The notes beneath the pieces are model-generated. The model had not been told where the DNA came from, made no database searches, and saw only the letters and a list, made by a program, of their open reading frames with translations. 64,000 bases of DNA, taken from contig CM060202.1 in NCBI GenBank assembly GCA_030562195.1, positions 11,718,001-11,782,000 on the forward strand, in the 5' to 3' direction. Shown here piece after piece: positions 23,801 through 34,452 of this stretch (its first letter is position 1; each line of letters begins with the position of its first letter). A program made the position numbers and the translations under genes. This stretch comes from Nipponacmea schrenckii (Eukaryota; Mollusca; Gastropoda; Lottiidae).

Positions 23801-23842
23801 ATCCGAACGAAAACAAAGCGTGACAAATTTTATTTGCCACGC

Positions 23843-26800
23843 AATTACGAAACTGCTGAGATCGATCGAGCGACATGTTACAATACTATATACTATGGGA
23901 CGACAATAAATCTGTATGTTCGTAATGGGCAAATAGTATGGTGCAAATATAATTTAATGAAATATAATTTTTCTAGATTCAAACACAACTTGTTGATAAT
24001 GACTGTATTTAACAACGAAAATTGTTATCAACAACGGATCCCTTAAGTATGTGGAATTCGGCTTTCTACTTTACCATTGATTTCTACTCATTGTGTAAGT
24101 GATTTCATTTTATAGCTTTGGGATGGAAACATTTTTTAATCGAGAGTAAATCAGTAGAAAGAGAAAAAACTAAATGTTGATTATGCGTGGCAATGAAATA
24201 ATGATCTCTCTCATTATCAAGTATTCCGAAAATAAAACTTTCTATTTTGAAAGAGCCATCAGCAACCAAATCTTGCACTTCGCCGAAGACCTGTTTTATA
24301 GCTGTACTTTACTCTTTATTGTGGCTGTATTTATACTGCAAAATACACTTTCGTCATCACATAGCAATCAGCCTTTATCGGTTGAAACCAACATAATGCA
24401 GAATTTGTACCAATTCACATAGAACGAACAAATGCATACAATCCGCTGTCCTTGATGCACTTAATAATACAAAATCCTTCTTAATAAGATAAATATTTTT
24501 ATATAAGGTCAATGGATTATTTTTATTAAGGAAATGTGAGATGTCACGAATCGTGAAAAAGGCTCAATTAATTGATCACTTTCACGTGACATTTTGACTG
24601 GCAGTTCATACGTGAACTTTTAGCGAAAGCAATCATCGCTGACTTCTAAACAACTAACATTGTTTTAAAGCATTATGTTTATTTAAATAGCCTTTACTGC
24701 AGTCGGTGTCCTTTATAAAATTGAAAACAGGAAGTTCGATACAGTTATGACAAGTTATGAGTTATTGACTGTAGTCATAATGGAATAATGCACTGAGTAA
24801 CTTTGTATAATAAGATTCAATACAGGTTCTTATTCTATTAGTAATTCAAGCAGGTTTTCTTCTTTTAATTTTAATCATTAAATTATGCAGTCGATTCATA
24901 TCAAGATGATTTATTTTTTCTTTAAAATTTACTTTTTACTCAATTTAGATTGTGTTGTATCGTTTGTGTTAATTTCACAGAGGGAGAGCATGAACTATTT
25001 GAGGGTATCTAGTGAGCAAGTGTGTATGTAACAAACATAACTTTTAAATTGCAAGAAAGCACGGACTCGCTCTGTAGCATCATCTTATACCACATGCAAA
25101 GGATAATTTGGAATAAGCGTACAGATGTTACCGTACAGCCAAACCAATATATCTCGTTTGCACTGTATCAACTGTAAAATTCAACCGAAATAGGTTCGTT
25201 AGTGTCCTTTCATTCGACGTCGGTAATCTCAGACGGCGAAGTTGACTAATGTTCTGTTATTCAATGTGACTTCTTTACTACAGTTGTCGTATTATAACTT
25301 GTCGAATGTTCGATCATGAATTCCAATCGAAAATAAACCATTCATTATGAAATGATGACGTGAGTATTGACTGCAATAACTCTGTGTGAAGACAAATTTG
25401 AATGAAAAAAAATGAAACTGCTTGGAATTGAACTTGACTGCAGACTGGGCGCTACACCTATTTCAGATAATTAAATAATGAAAATAAGTTATAGACTTAT
25501 TTTACTCTTTATCATCATTTTATATAGTTTAAAATGAACCACTTTTCAAGTCAATTACATTTTTTTTCTTATGTAAGTGATCCATTACATTTTAATGAAC
25601 TTTTTAATGAAAATGGCAGGTAACTGCACAATCACGACATCAATGTAAAACCATTATAAAATTCTTAAAATTTACTGTTCTAATTATAATTTCATGATTA
25701 AAGCACGATTACCACGAAATTTATGATCATTCTTAAATTATTCTAGTTTTTTTTATCAGATAACATCATGTTCACGACCCTTGCAAGTGTAAATTAATTA
25801 TTGTTTATTAACCTTGACCGACTCCAAATATTTGAGAAGAGTATGTTTGTGAATCCTTAGTATGAGATCTTGCCACATCAGTCGGTAAGTGGCATTTTCA
25901 GGAGTACGTAGCATAAGAAATATATGCCTCGCTGTAATATAAATAAAAGCCAAACAACTCACCTTGAAATATGTTTTAAATTCAGAAGTGTCTTTATATT
26001 ACAATATCTATATTAGTATTCACCAATCAGCACATACAGATCCTTCAGCAAACAACGTATTTCAATATTTGGAATTTTTGAAAATTGTGTCCAGTCTTGA
26101 AGGGCATCGGAATATTTATAACGTCAAAGGTGAATGCAAGTCTTCAGATAAAACCAATTAACACATAAAATCAGTCACGCAGCGCCATCTAGTATTTACA
26201 AAGTACATGTAAGTAAATGAAATACCAAATGCGCTTTACGCTTGAGCGTTTCGTGAACAAACAAACAAAACATCAGAACACCACTGACCTATAGTCAACG
26301 AATATCATCACATCGACGCTCACAAGGCCTGTTATAGAACTAGAATCAAGACACCCCTATCTAACCATGTGGATATCATAGACATGTGATCAATGTTATA
26401 CCAAAATGCAAAGAAAACGCTAAACGAGCACTGCGTCACTATAAATATTCAAGACTATTAAGTGAAAACTTTAATAATAAAAGTGTTGTCACAAATAAAT
26501 GACAGATAACTTGTGCTTGTTATGCACATCACGTTATTTAAAGCTTAGTAGAAATTAGAATCACGCGGATTCCTTCTGACATTACTATAGATTAATAAAC
26601 AGTCTAATATAACTCGTAGGAAGCAATCCCTTCTAAAACTCTATCCTTATAGGATATGGTAGAAATGTCACAGCAGGACTCCAAGTCTATTGAAATGCAC
26701 ACAAGAACTATAAAGTGAAATGTTAATCCCACATATCGAAGTCGAACTGTGTCCTATACATGATACTTATTTCAACTGCTAATGACTTTCTCAATAATCA

Positions 26801-28056
26801 AAATGTAATATACCAATACAACATCAAGACGTAAATAGATTATTTTTTTAAATTGAATCGGTATCCTCCGACTTTATTGCCAATAAGCCATTAACACTGA
26901 AAGGACTATGAAAGATCACTCGAAAGCCATTCTTAAAGATTTCACTCACTTCAAAGATGGTCTTTTCAATTTTATCTTTATTATGGCATCCAGAACACAG
27001 ATTTGTTGTTTTTAAAATGAAGTTAAAAAATAGATACAAAAAGCTCCTAAAAGCCAATTTGAAATTCTTTCCAACACCAGACCTCTAATGATAGTATAGT
27101 AATAGGAAATGCCTCCAGCCCTGTCTCATTCACTGGGAAAGAATAGAAAAATACAGTGAACGTATGAAGTGAATAAATAGGTATTATGTCGCTAGACTAA
27201 GCATGTCTAAAAGAAAAGTTTTAAAGTTCAGATGGTAATTGAGAATAGTCTGAGAAAACACAATCAGAAGAGTGAATGTAGGTGTAAGATGATATTGATA
27301 ATTGGGGGATTTCGACCGTCTAATGATACACCTAAACCATCGTAGAACTATATCCTTGACTCTAAGGTGCCTTGAGCTAAAGAGCATATTCTTGCTCGTT
27401 CAAAATATCCTCCAGAGAACTTGTACGGAGTAGGTAAAAAACAGTAAGGTGGAAATTTAAACAGTACACATTTCGTGACCTTTTGAATCTGTTTGTTATT
27501 TGCATTACGTCATAAATTTAGAGTCCGGCTTCACAGAGGAAAATGAACAACCAACTGGTCATCTTGAGCGAAATTTGCAACCTGATTTATCATGTAGCCT
27601 ACAGTTTCTACTCAAGATCAACGTTGCTGAATGTCTACGAGTCATCTTGATTGTACAATCCCCTATAAGTAATAATTTACTTTTGATTGTACATAATTAT
27701 GCGTGTTCCTAAAGCGACGTTTGGATATATACCAACCGTTGCTATCACAATCTCCCAGATTCTCGTCATAAGAGACTAATAACCTCCCTTAGCAAACCAA
27801 ACGTAACTACTAAATGTATCCAATCAGTGATCTCGTAACATTATTTTGGACTAATTCAAAATAACCGCCTCCATTGAATAATTGTTTTCATTAAGACAAA
27901 CAAGTTTTCTATCGAATGTCTGAGCGAAAACCAGAAATATAGGCGATGATAGACAGGACTCTTGTAATGAATAAAATACAAACCACAAAATGTTAAAGAA
28001 AACGCATTACAGGAAATGTTTTCAGGAAATGTTAAGTCTATGTTTTTGTTTTTTTT
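23843..28056. other. No supported gene
   Basis: Contains an imperfect inverted repeat at 24543-24590 (GTCACG...CGTGAC arms around an attaatt centre). Short frames at 24174-24422, 26848-27057 and 27184-27387 have no recognised motif. Confidence 0.5.
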
Positions 28057-28700
28057 TAAGGGAAGGGAGGGTTGATTTCCCAGTTGTACAAGCCTAGGGT
28101 GGAAAGAAAATTATTTTTCTGCGAATAGACATGGGGAAATTTCTCTTGAAGACTCGTATAATTGGCTTGAACTATCTTGCTTGCTTTATTACTGGTTGAA
28201 TTGAAAGGAACTGCAAAGGGTGCTATGCCTACACTGTGGTGAATATTAAGTCCTATAGGTCTCGCTGTATATATTGTCTCAATCCATTGGGCTTCTCTAG
28301 ATTGACTGAATTTGGTAGTTTCGTCTTCCGACAGGTCGATTTCTATGCGCTCAGTACGTTAGGGTGAGATCGTCAAGTGAATATTCGTCAAGAATGAAAT
28401 GATAAGAAATAGGTTTGTCTTTTTATAATTTGATATCTGATCTTTGAGCATCAAAACGATTGTGTAAACTGTTCTTTGTTTCACCGATATATTGTTTGGG
28501 ACATTTTTTACATGAAATTAAATATATTACATTCGAGTTTTCACATGTTAGGTGCTCCTGGGTCGGGTATCTTTTATTTCTAGAGTTACTTAAAAAATAA
28601 TGAGTTTCTGATATAAAGGGATATGTTTTGAATCTGTTTGACATGCATGGAGCACTCCTTAAGCCTGGAGGTAAAACGACATAAAGTCTATTTTTTGTGG
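28057..28700 (-). pseudogene. Penelope-type GIY-YIG endonuclease and C-terminus
   Basis: The linker LRSAPCMSNRFKTYPF is followed by NVIYLISCKKCPKQYIGET (about 28480-28545). This contains the VIY and YIG signatures and the paired cysteines typical of the family. NSLHNRF and RSDI follow, then a stop near 28425. After a frameshift around 28345 the frame resumes with SREAQWIETIYTARPIGLN and runs without stops to TAA at 28059-28057. The segment between the two frames is read through in other frames. Length from YIG to the end is close to what the family shows. An internal deletion separates this part from the palm. Confidence 0.9.
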
Positions 28701-28809
28701 ATTTTTTTATGTTTCGTAAAAATCTTTTTAGAGTGCCAACGCTCTTTATGTTTTGAGAAGAAAATCGTACAGGCTTTGTCGAAATCAGAAGATCATGTAC
28801 AAATGTCAG

Positions 28810-29420
28810 TCAAATGTCCATACACTTTAAATCTAGTTTGTTAGTTTCTAATATGGAATCTCCTTTGACAGTGGTATCGAAAAAGTCTATGCCTCTGTGA
28901 CTGACGTTGGCTGTTAGTTTGATAGACGGATGGTGGTTGTTGAGGATTTCAAAGAATTGCCCAAATTTTTCTATAGAGTAAGTCCAAACCATGAAAATGG
29001 CATCCAAAAAGCATCTGTAAAAAAGTGGGTCAAAAGGGCAAAGGGGTAATCCCACTATGCCATAGAAATGTTTGCGTACGAAGGGGCAAATTGTTTGCCC
29101 ATGGATGTACATGTTTGTAGATGTTTTACTTACCATTAAATGTGAAATCGAAATGTGTAGAATTGCATCGTCGGGTCTGTTTGGATCTGGGTTTCTATTA
29201 AAGGCTTAGCGAACTGCCATTAGGCCAGTAGTGTTATCGATATTGGTGTACATAGAAGTTACATCAATTAAAGCATTCGAAGGAATTCAAAGGTTTTTGA
29301 TTTAATTGTCAAAGTAGGTTGTGTCCTTTACGTAGGCTTGATGTTGACATGCTAGTGGTAGTAAGAAATGATCAATGTATGAATAGCCCAGACTCTGTGG
29401 AGAACCCGCTGGCAATTAAG
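28810..29420 (-). pseudogene. Penelope-type reverse transcriptase fragment
   Basis: The segment starts with YSYIDHFLLPL and YVKDTTYF, followed by the motif-A region IDVTSMYTNI with its aspartate codon at 29263-29265. A stop lies at 29206-29208. The next family motif, MGKQFAPSYANI, is read in a different frame at about 29067-29102, which shows a frameshift. The frame then returns for FYRCFLDAIFMVW, the motif-C region (28984-29022). The second catalytic aspartate of the LDD motif is alanine here (codon 28999-29001). The sequence continues HPSIKLTANVSHRGIDFFDT and ends at a stop near 28810. Known members have DD at motif C, so this copy is dead in three independent ways. Confidence 0.9.
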
Positions 29421-32400
29421 AAATTAAACAGATGGAATTGACAAAACCGTAGACATCGTTAACGTTTTGGCATACTGAACCATTTCATTTTTATGTTAAT
29501 TAATAAACACTTATTACAGGAGCTTTTCATTGATTTACCTTTAGTAGAGGATTTACTCTATAAGCCCTATTACAAATTCTGCACAATATTAACATTATAA
29601 AAATACCAATTTATTATTTAATAAAAAAGGCGAAACTAATTTCCCATCGGAGGCTGGCCGCAGACCATTACTTAAATATGATACTTTCTCATTACGTTTT
29701 ATTTTATACATACATCTCATGACATTAATATAATTTTGTAGCATGCAGACTATATTATAAAATGGTATGGCCAATTTCTCTTTTAATCTTTGATTTCACC
29801 AAATCCCGAATTGGAATGCAATACAGGCTTTAATCAGCCGTTAGCTTCTAATCAATTTTTATTGCTTTCATCACTTTCATTTCGATAGATTTCCAGACTT
29901 TTTTCTGACTGAAATACAAAATACTAGTGCTGGAGGGAATTGTAATAGACATACTTGTACCATGCAGTGTGAAGGGTGGATTGTCAAGAACATTAACTGA
30001 GTTTATTGCCTATTTTGATGGTAGTCTACAGTGTTTGGTCGAAAAGGACATCACCATAGCATATGAAAAAGTTGGCCTTTAAAATAAGGTCCTTAATTAT
30101 ATCATGTACCAATTTATGGGTTTCTAGTTCTCGACCCTAGATTTTGTTTGCGATGGCGATAAATATAACGTTTTATAGCTAGAGAGCAAGAATAGTTACG
30201 TGAACTTACTGATTTGGGGCTTTATTCTTGGAATCATAACTAAAATTGACTTTAAATTTTGTTTTATTGTCCAAATTTGAATTTTAAAGATTCGTGGAAA
30301 ACATCGGTATTGAAATGATGTCTCAAAATTATTAAACAAATTATGAACCTGTAATATTCATTCAGTGAAATACACCGGATACCCGTAAACTCATAAAATA
30401 CTTTGCATTTAGCTACAGAATATAACGAAACCAGATGGATTGTACTTGACAATGATGAATATTGCCATAGCACTAATGAAGTTAGGTTATCAATTAGATA
30501 TTTTACAATGGTTTCACGTTCTAATATAAATTTGAAACTGTGGGATTTCGTTTTATATTAACCTCGATGTTATTAAATGTATACGATACCAAATTTCATT
30601 AATTCTAGAGTTTCTATGTAAGAGTGTGAAATTAGAAAGAGAAATTAATAGGAAACGAAAGTGAATTAACACATATTAATATACAATATCTCTATTTCCC
30701 CCTAATTACAATATTATATAATGTAATGGGACAAAATACGAAACCAACGGAAATAATACATTATGCCCACGAAGCGCGTGCAAATAAGATAATTTTAGAA
30801 AAGTAAATACAAAAATTAATCGAAATTTTGTTGACATATTACAAGCTATTTAATCATAGTAAATAGAGAAGGTTATTAAAACTCGGTTTTAAATCAATGA
30901 TTACTAACCTTTCTTCAATAGATCTCTTTTCAATTAATACAATCAAATCTAATTTTTAATTTACATTCGTTCCGGTGTTTGTATCCGGCTGATATATATT
31001 TGTACAGAACTCATTTGTTTCGTTCCAGGATAGTTATATCGTATATTACTCGATGATAAATGGGTTTTGTGTAATCAGTGACAAGCAATATAAGTGGACA
31101 AATTGTCCTCAATAAATATGGTGATCAACTTCAATAGAAATACATGATTTCATTCTTTAATGTTATTTATCTTATATTAAATCTTGATAACTCTTTTCTG
31201 TTTTTTCTTGTTTGTCCTTAGATTCGATATTAGTGTCAATATTTGCAATTTGTTTCCTACGGAATTTACCTTTTCTCTTTGAAATTAATCAATTATTCAC
31301 GTGAAGCGGACCAAATTGACGTATGAAGTTGCTTGGTAACATTAGGATGCATAAAAGTTACAAGTACTTGCCGACAATCTATAACATTATTGGATCTTCG
31401 GACAGAGAGGAAAAGACAAGAAACATTCCAACTGTATGGGATATGCCGAGTTGAAAAGAATTTCGAATTTCGATTTATGACCGTCACAGTAACGTAACTT
31501 CAACGTGTTCAGTGTATGAGGAACGTAAAGTTCATACGTCGGCATACGCTGAAAATTTTTGTGCATGTTCCAAACATCTTTTGGCCGTCGGCGTACTAGA
31601 AACGTATATTAGTGTATCCCTAGTGTGTTTCAGCGTGACGATTTAAATTTATTCAAACTCATGAGCCTGTGTTTAAACAAAATAAAACCTTAAATGTGAT
31701 TTTAAGTTGTGTTTCATTCTCAACATCGCAGTAGTAACTACACTTCTATACAATCATTAAAAAACTGAATCGGCTTGAGCTGTTCAGAATACACATATGG
31801 TGCAACTATTACTACATCCATTACCGATTTAACACAGATTAACTCCATAGCACAGTGGTCGAGAGACGATTGGCATAAAAATAACCAAGTGATTGACTTA
31901 AGTGAGAAGATTACTGATTACACAACAGCGGAAATCATTCGATCTCAGTTTTATACTTCAACTTTTCTAAATCACAAACAATTCACATCTATTCAGTTTC
32001 AAATCTTCAAAGACTTGAAAAGACCAATCGATGATAGCATTGATCGTTAAGTCGATAATTTGAGCTAAACCTGGATAGCTATATATTTTTCTAATTTCAT
32101 TTATACGTACAATGGAGGTACAGAAAACGAAATGATTTCAAACTGAATCTATTAAAACCTGGGAATGTTACAAAATGACATCTAAATTTTCCAAGTATAC
32201 AAAACATATTTTCAAGAAGTATTCAAATGCATTTTAGGATTGTTTTTAAGACCCTTTCTTTCGCGGATGAGGTATTCTGGACCAAAGCTCAATGCATATC
32301 TTTTGTAATAATATATCGTTTATATATAATCTTTACATTCCCAAAATACCAGACAAAGAGTAGTACAATTTTATTAATCAAATCCAAGGTTAATGCTTTT

Positions 32401-34121
32401 ATTGGAGAATGCATCGTATTACACACATGCAACATGACTTTTGTACAGTAAACTGTCGTTTAATAAGCAACTTAAAAAAAAGCATTTTCACAACCAATTG
32501 TAACATTCGTCTACGTGTGAAGCTAAGAAGTTCTCGTGACATATTGAAAATTAATGTAACCTACAAATATGATTACCAAATACCATCTATATGGGCTAGA
32601 GATTATACCTTACCGTCGTATAATAAATAATATTTATCCAAAGGATAAAATCGGAATAAATCAACATTCGATATGTATTTATCTCTTTACATTATCTAAA
32701 GCTGGGATAATATTGTCTAAATCCCCGGATGATACTGGGAAATAGGGTCGCAGCTAAAATTGATTATAGGATGGTAGAAAAAATCGAAGAGTAATTTATT
32801 GGTTCTAATAATTGTGTCAAAGTATAATTACGTGTTATTGTATTATTATTATATTTTTCATCATTAATCCATAGCGTAGTCTTTTAACATTACATTCAAA
32901 TGTTCAGAAACAAAGGGCAAATTATTGGAAAATCAAAGCCCTGGGCGAGTGTTTTCCATTGAATTGATTTTATTGTCACAAATCAGAGCGAAACCAACAT
33001 GAGAAATCAAAATAATAGAAAAAAAAAACATTTCCTGTCGTATCAGAATATCAATTTGCCCATGCTTGGCTATAGATTTACTACAAAATGAGAAAGTTTC
33101 CAACGAAACACGTCGATCATAAGATGTGTGTAATATGACTACATGTATCAGACAGATGCTAAAGGAGTTCCATGTTCTAAAAGTGTCGGTTCATAAAAGG
33201 CCTATATTTATCAGTTTCTTAGCACACTTCCATGTCAATGAGCTGTGAACATTACACTTTAGGAATTTTCGATATCAAACCCGCCAGTTTTTCACAAAAA
33301 CACGATGAATATTATCTTCATTTTACCGCTTATCATTTTAACAAAGACATTTTTATAGCAATAAATCAAGCGAGGAAGAAGTAATTTGTCAATTTACTAA
33401 AGATAAATGGATTTGTAGAAAAAAAAGTAAAATCGAAACAACAAATACCGGATTCTATTATATGAGTAATAAATCTAGCCAAGTGTAAGCGTCAGCTATC
33501 GTCATTCACACTGTTGGACGGGAAGTCACGGGATTCGGCGAAAATAAGCAATCGCGTTCCATTTCCCGCCAATAAAGTTATGGCGGAAATTGAAATGAGG
33601 AGATAATTCAGCAGTCAATTTATTTTAATCTGCTAATTATATAATGACTGCACACAATAAATCATGAATGAAACGAGTTGTAGATAATGTAAGACATGGA
33701 CAATCTACTCTTTGACATGTTGATCCGACTTTTATTACCGAATTTATCATTGACACTAGAACCGGATGTGACCTGTAAAAGAACATCAAGATGTTACATA
33801 AACTGTATAATGATCAAGTATATTTGCTTGTCTTCACGTCAGGTCGCCCATTTTGAGTTTCCGTTAAAATATGTCAAACAGAAATTTCAACGTATAGAGC
33901 TTTTCAAACATAGAAGCCTAGGATTTCGTTTCATTCTGGGTTTTTTTTTCAACCACATGTTCTACTTTTTTACATAAATGTATTTTCATTGGAGCATGAT
34001 AAGGTTCTCTGGTCCTACTGTGTGTATAAGAAGCAGCATTGACACGGATTGGCGATGCGTTACATTGAGTATTGTTGGACTTCTTGTAACGGTAATATGG
34101 CATTTTCTAAAAATCAGAACT
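29421..34121. other. No supported gene
   Basis: A degenerate, locally inverted segment occurs at 31479-31640 (listed separately). A small inverted repeat with a TTTCCCGCC word lies at 33561-33590. Short frames at 30264-30473, 31775-32050, 32227-32630 and 33696-33977 have no recognised motif. Confidence 0.5.
31479..31640. repeat. Degenerate segment rich in acgta/gcgta words with inverted arms
   Basis: CGTCGGCATACGCTGAAA at 31537-31554 pairs, with a gap, with TTTCAGCGTGACG at 31628-31640. Words such as gtcggcgtac and aacgta recur. This is reminiscent of a non-autonomous DNA element, but termini and target duplication were not found. Confidence 0.3.
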
Positions 34122-34452
34122 TAAATGACAATCTTATTAATGGCAAACTAAAAACAATCTGCACATAATAGGTTCTATACTTATTAGTTATTATTTTTTT
34201 TCTAATTTCAGCTCAGAACAGAGGAAAACCATCCAACAGATCCAGACCATTTATCCCAATATATTTGTTAGGGACATCTGGGAGAATCAATCCCTCCCCA
34301 AAATCCAAAATAACTGTATAAAAAGTAATAAAAGCTGTTTTATTTTAGTTCTTAAAAAATATGAAATCCAGTCAAATACTTGTAGACAGTCTTGTTATTG
34401 GGAAAAGTGTAATGAATTCTTTAAATCAGTACACTTGAGGCGTTTTATGTAG
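34122..34452 (+). other. Exon-like segment B, paralogous to 10.05-10.29 kb
   Basis: The AG of tttttttctaatttcag is at 34210-34211. From 34207 to the stop TAG at 34450-34452 one frame stays open for 81 codons, the same frame that is open in segment A. It starts SEQRKTIQQIQTIYPNI and continues VRDIWENQSLPKIQ. Upstream, taaatgacaatctt...caaactaaaaacaatc matches the intron-like side of segment A. This copy has about 30 extra bases before the pyrimidine tract. Segment A has about 20 extra bases in the exon. The protein family is unknown to me. Either copy could be a genuine exon of a gene extending outside the window or a relic of a dispersed repeat. Confidence 0.45.

Larger units (their letters stand above)
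22690..23842 (+). mobile_element. Interspersed repeat, copy A, with internal 608-bp period and terminal hairpin
   Basis: A second copy lies inverted at 63262-64000 and matches with scattered single-base differences. Inside copy A a core repeats with a shift of 608 bp. The core runs from the cttgaattaca word through gggtcgcc, ggaagtccccacgcccaaac and ctatctatatcctgtaaatttcaga to attag-gcccg. ACCGGAAGT lies at 22899 and again at 23507. The 3' end is a near-palindrome, GCGTGACAAAT at 23818-23828 and ATTTGCCACGC at 23832-23842 with loop TTT. In copy B the same hairpin is followed by an A12 tail. No coding capacity is visible. A hairpin plus an A-rich tail suggests a non-autonomous retroposed family, but the class is unknown to me. 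Confidence 0.75.
28057..29420 (-). mobile_element. Penelope-like retroelement, 5'-truncated and decayed
   Basis: Read on the minus strand from 29420 down to 28057, successive pieces match the order of a Penelope-like element polyprotein. They are the reverse-transcriptase fingers and palm, then a linker, then the GIY-YIG endonuclease and a C-terminal tail ending at TAA (28059-28057) followed by an A-rich run. The N-terminal part of the transcriptase and the thumb between palm and endonuclease are missing. At least two frameshifts and several stops interrupt it. The gene family copies DNA using its own transcriptase, with GIY-YIG cleavage of the target. This copy cannot encode an active protein. 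Confidence 0.9.

Noticed and set aside
28638..28844. Plus-strand frame of 68 codons
   Set aside because: It lies opposite the Penelope-like linker and has no similarity of its own.
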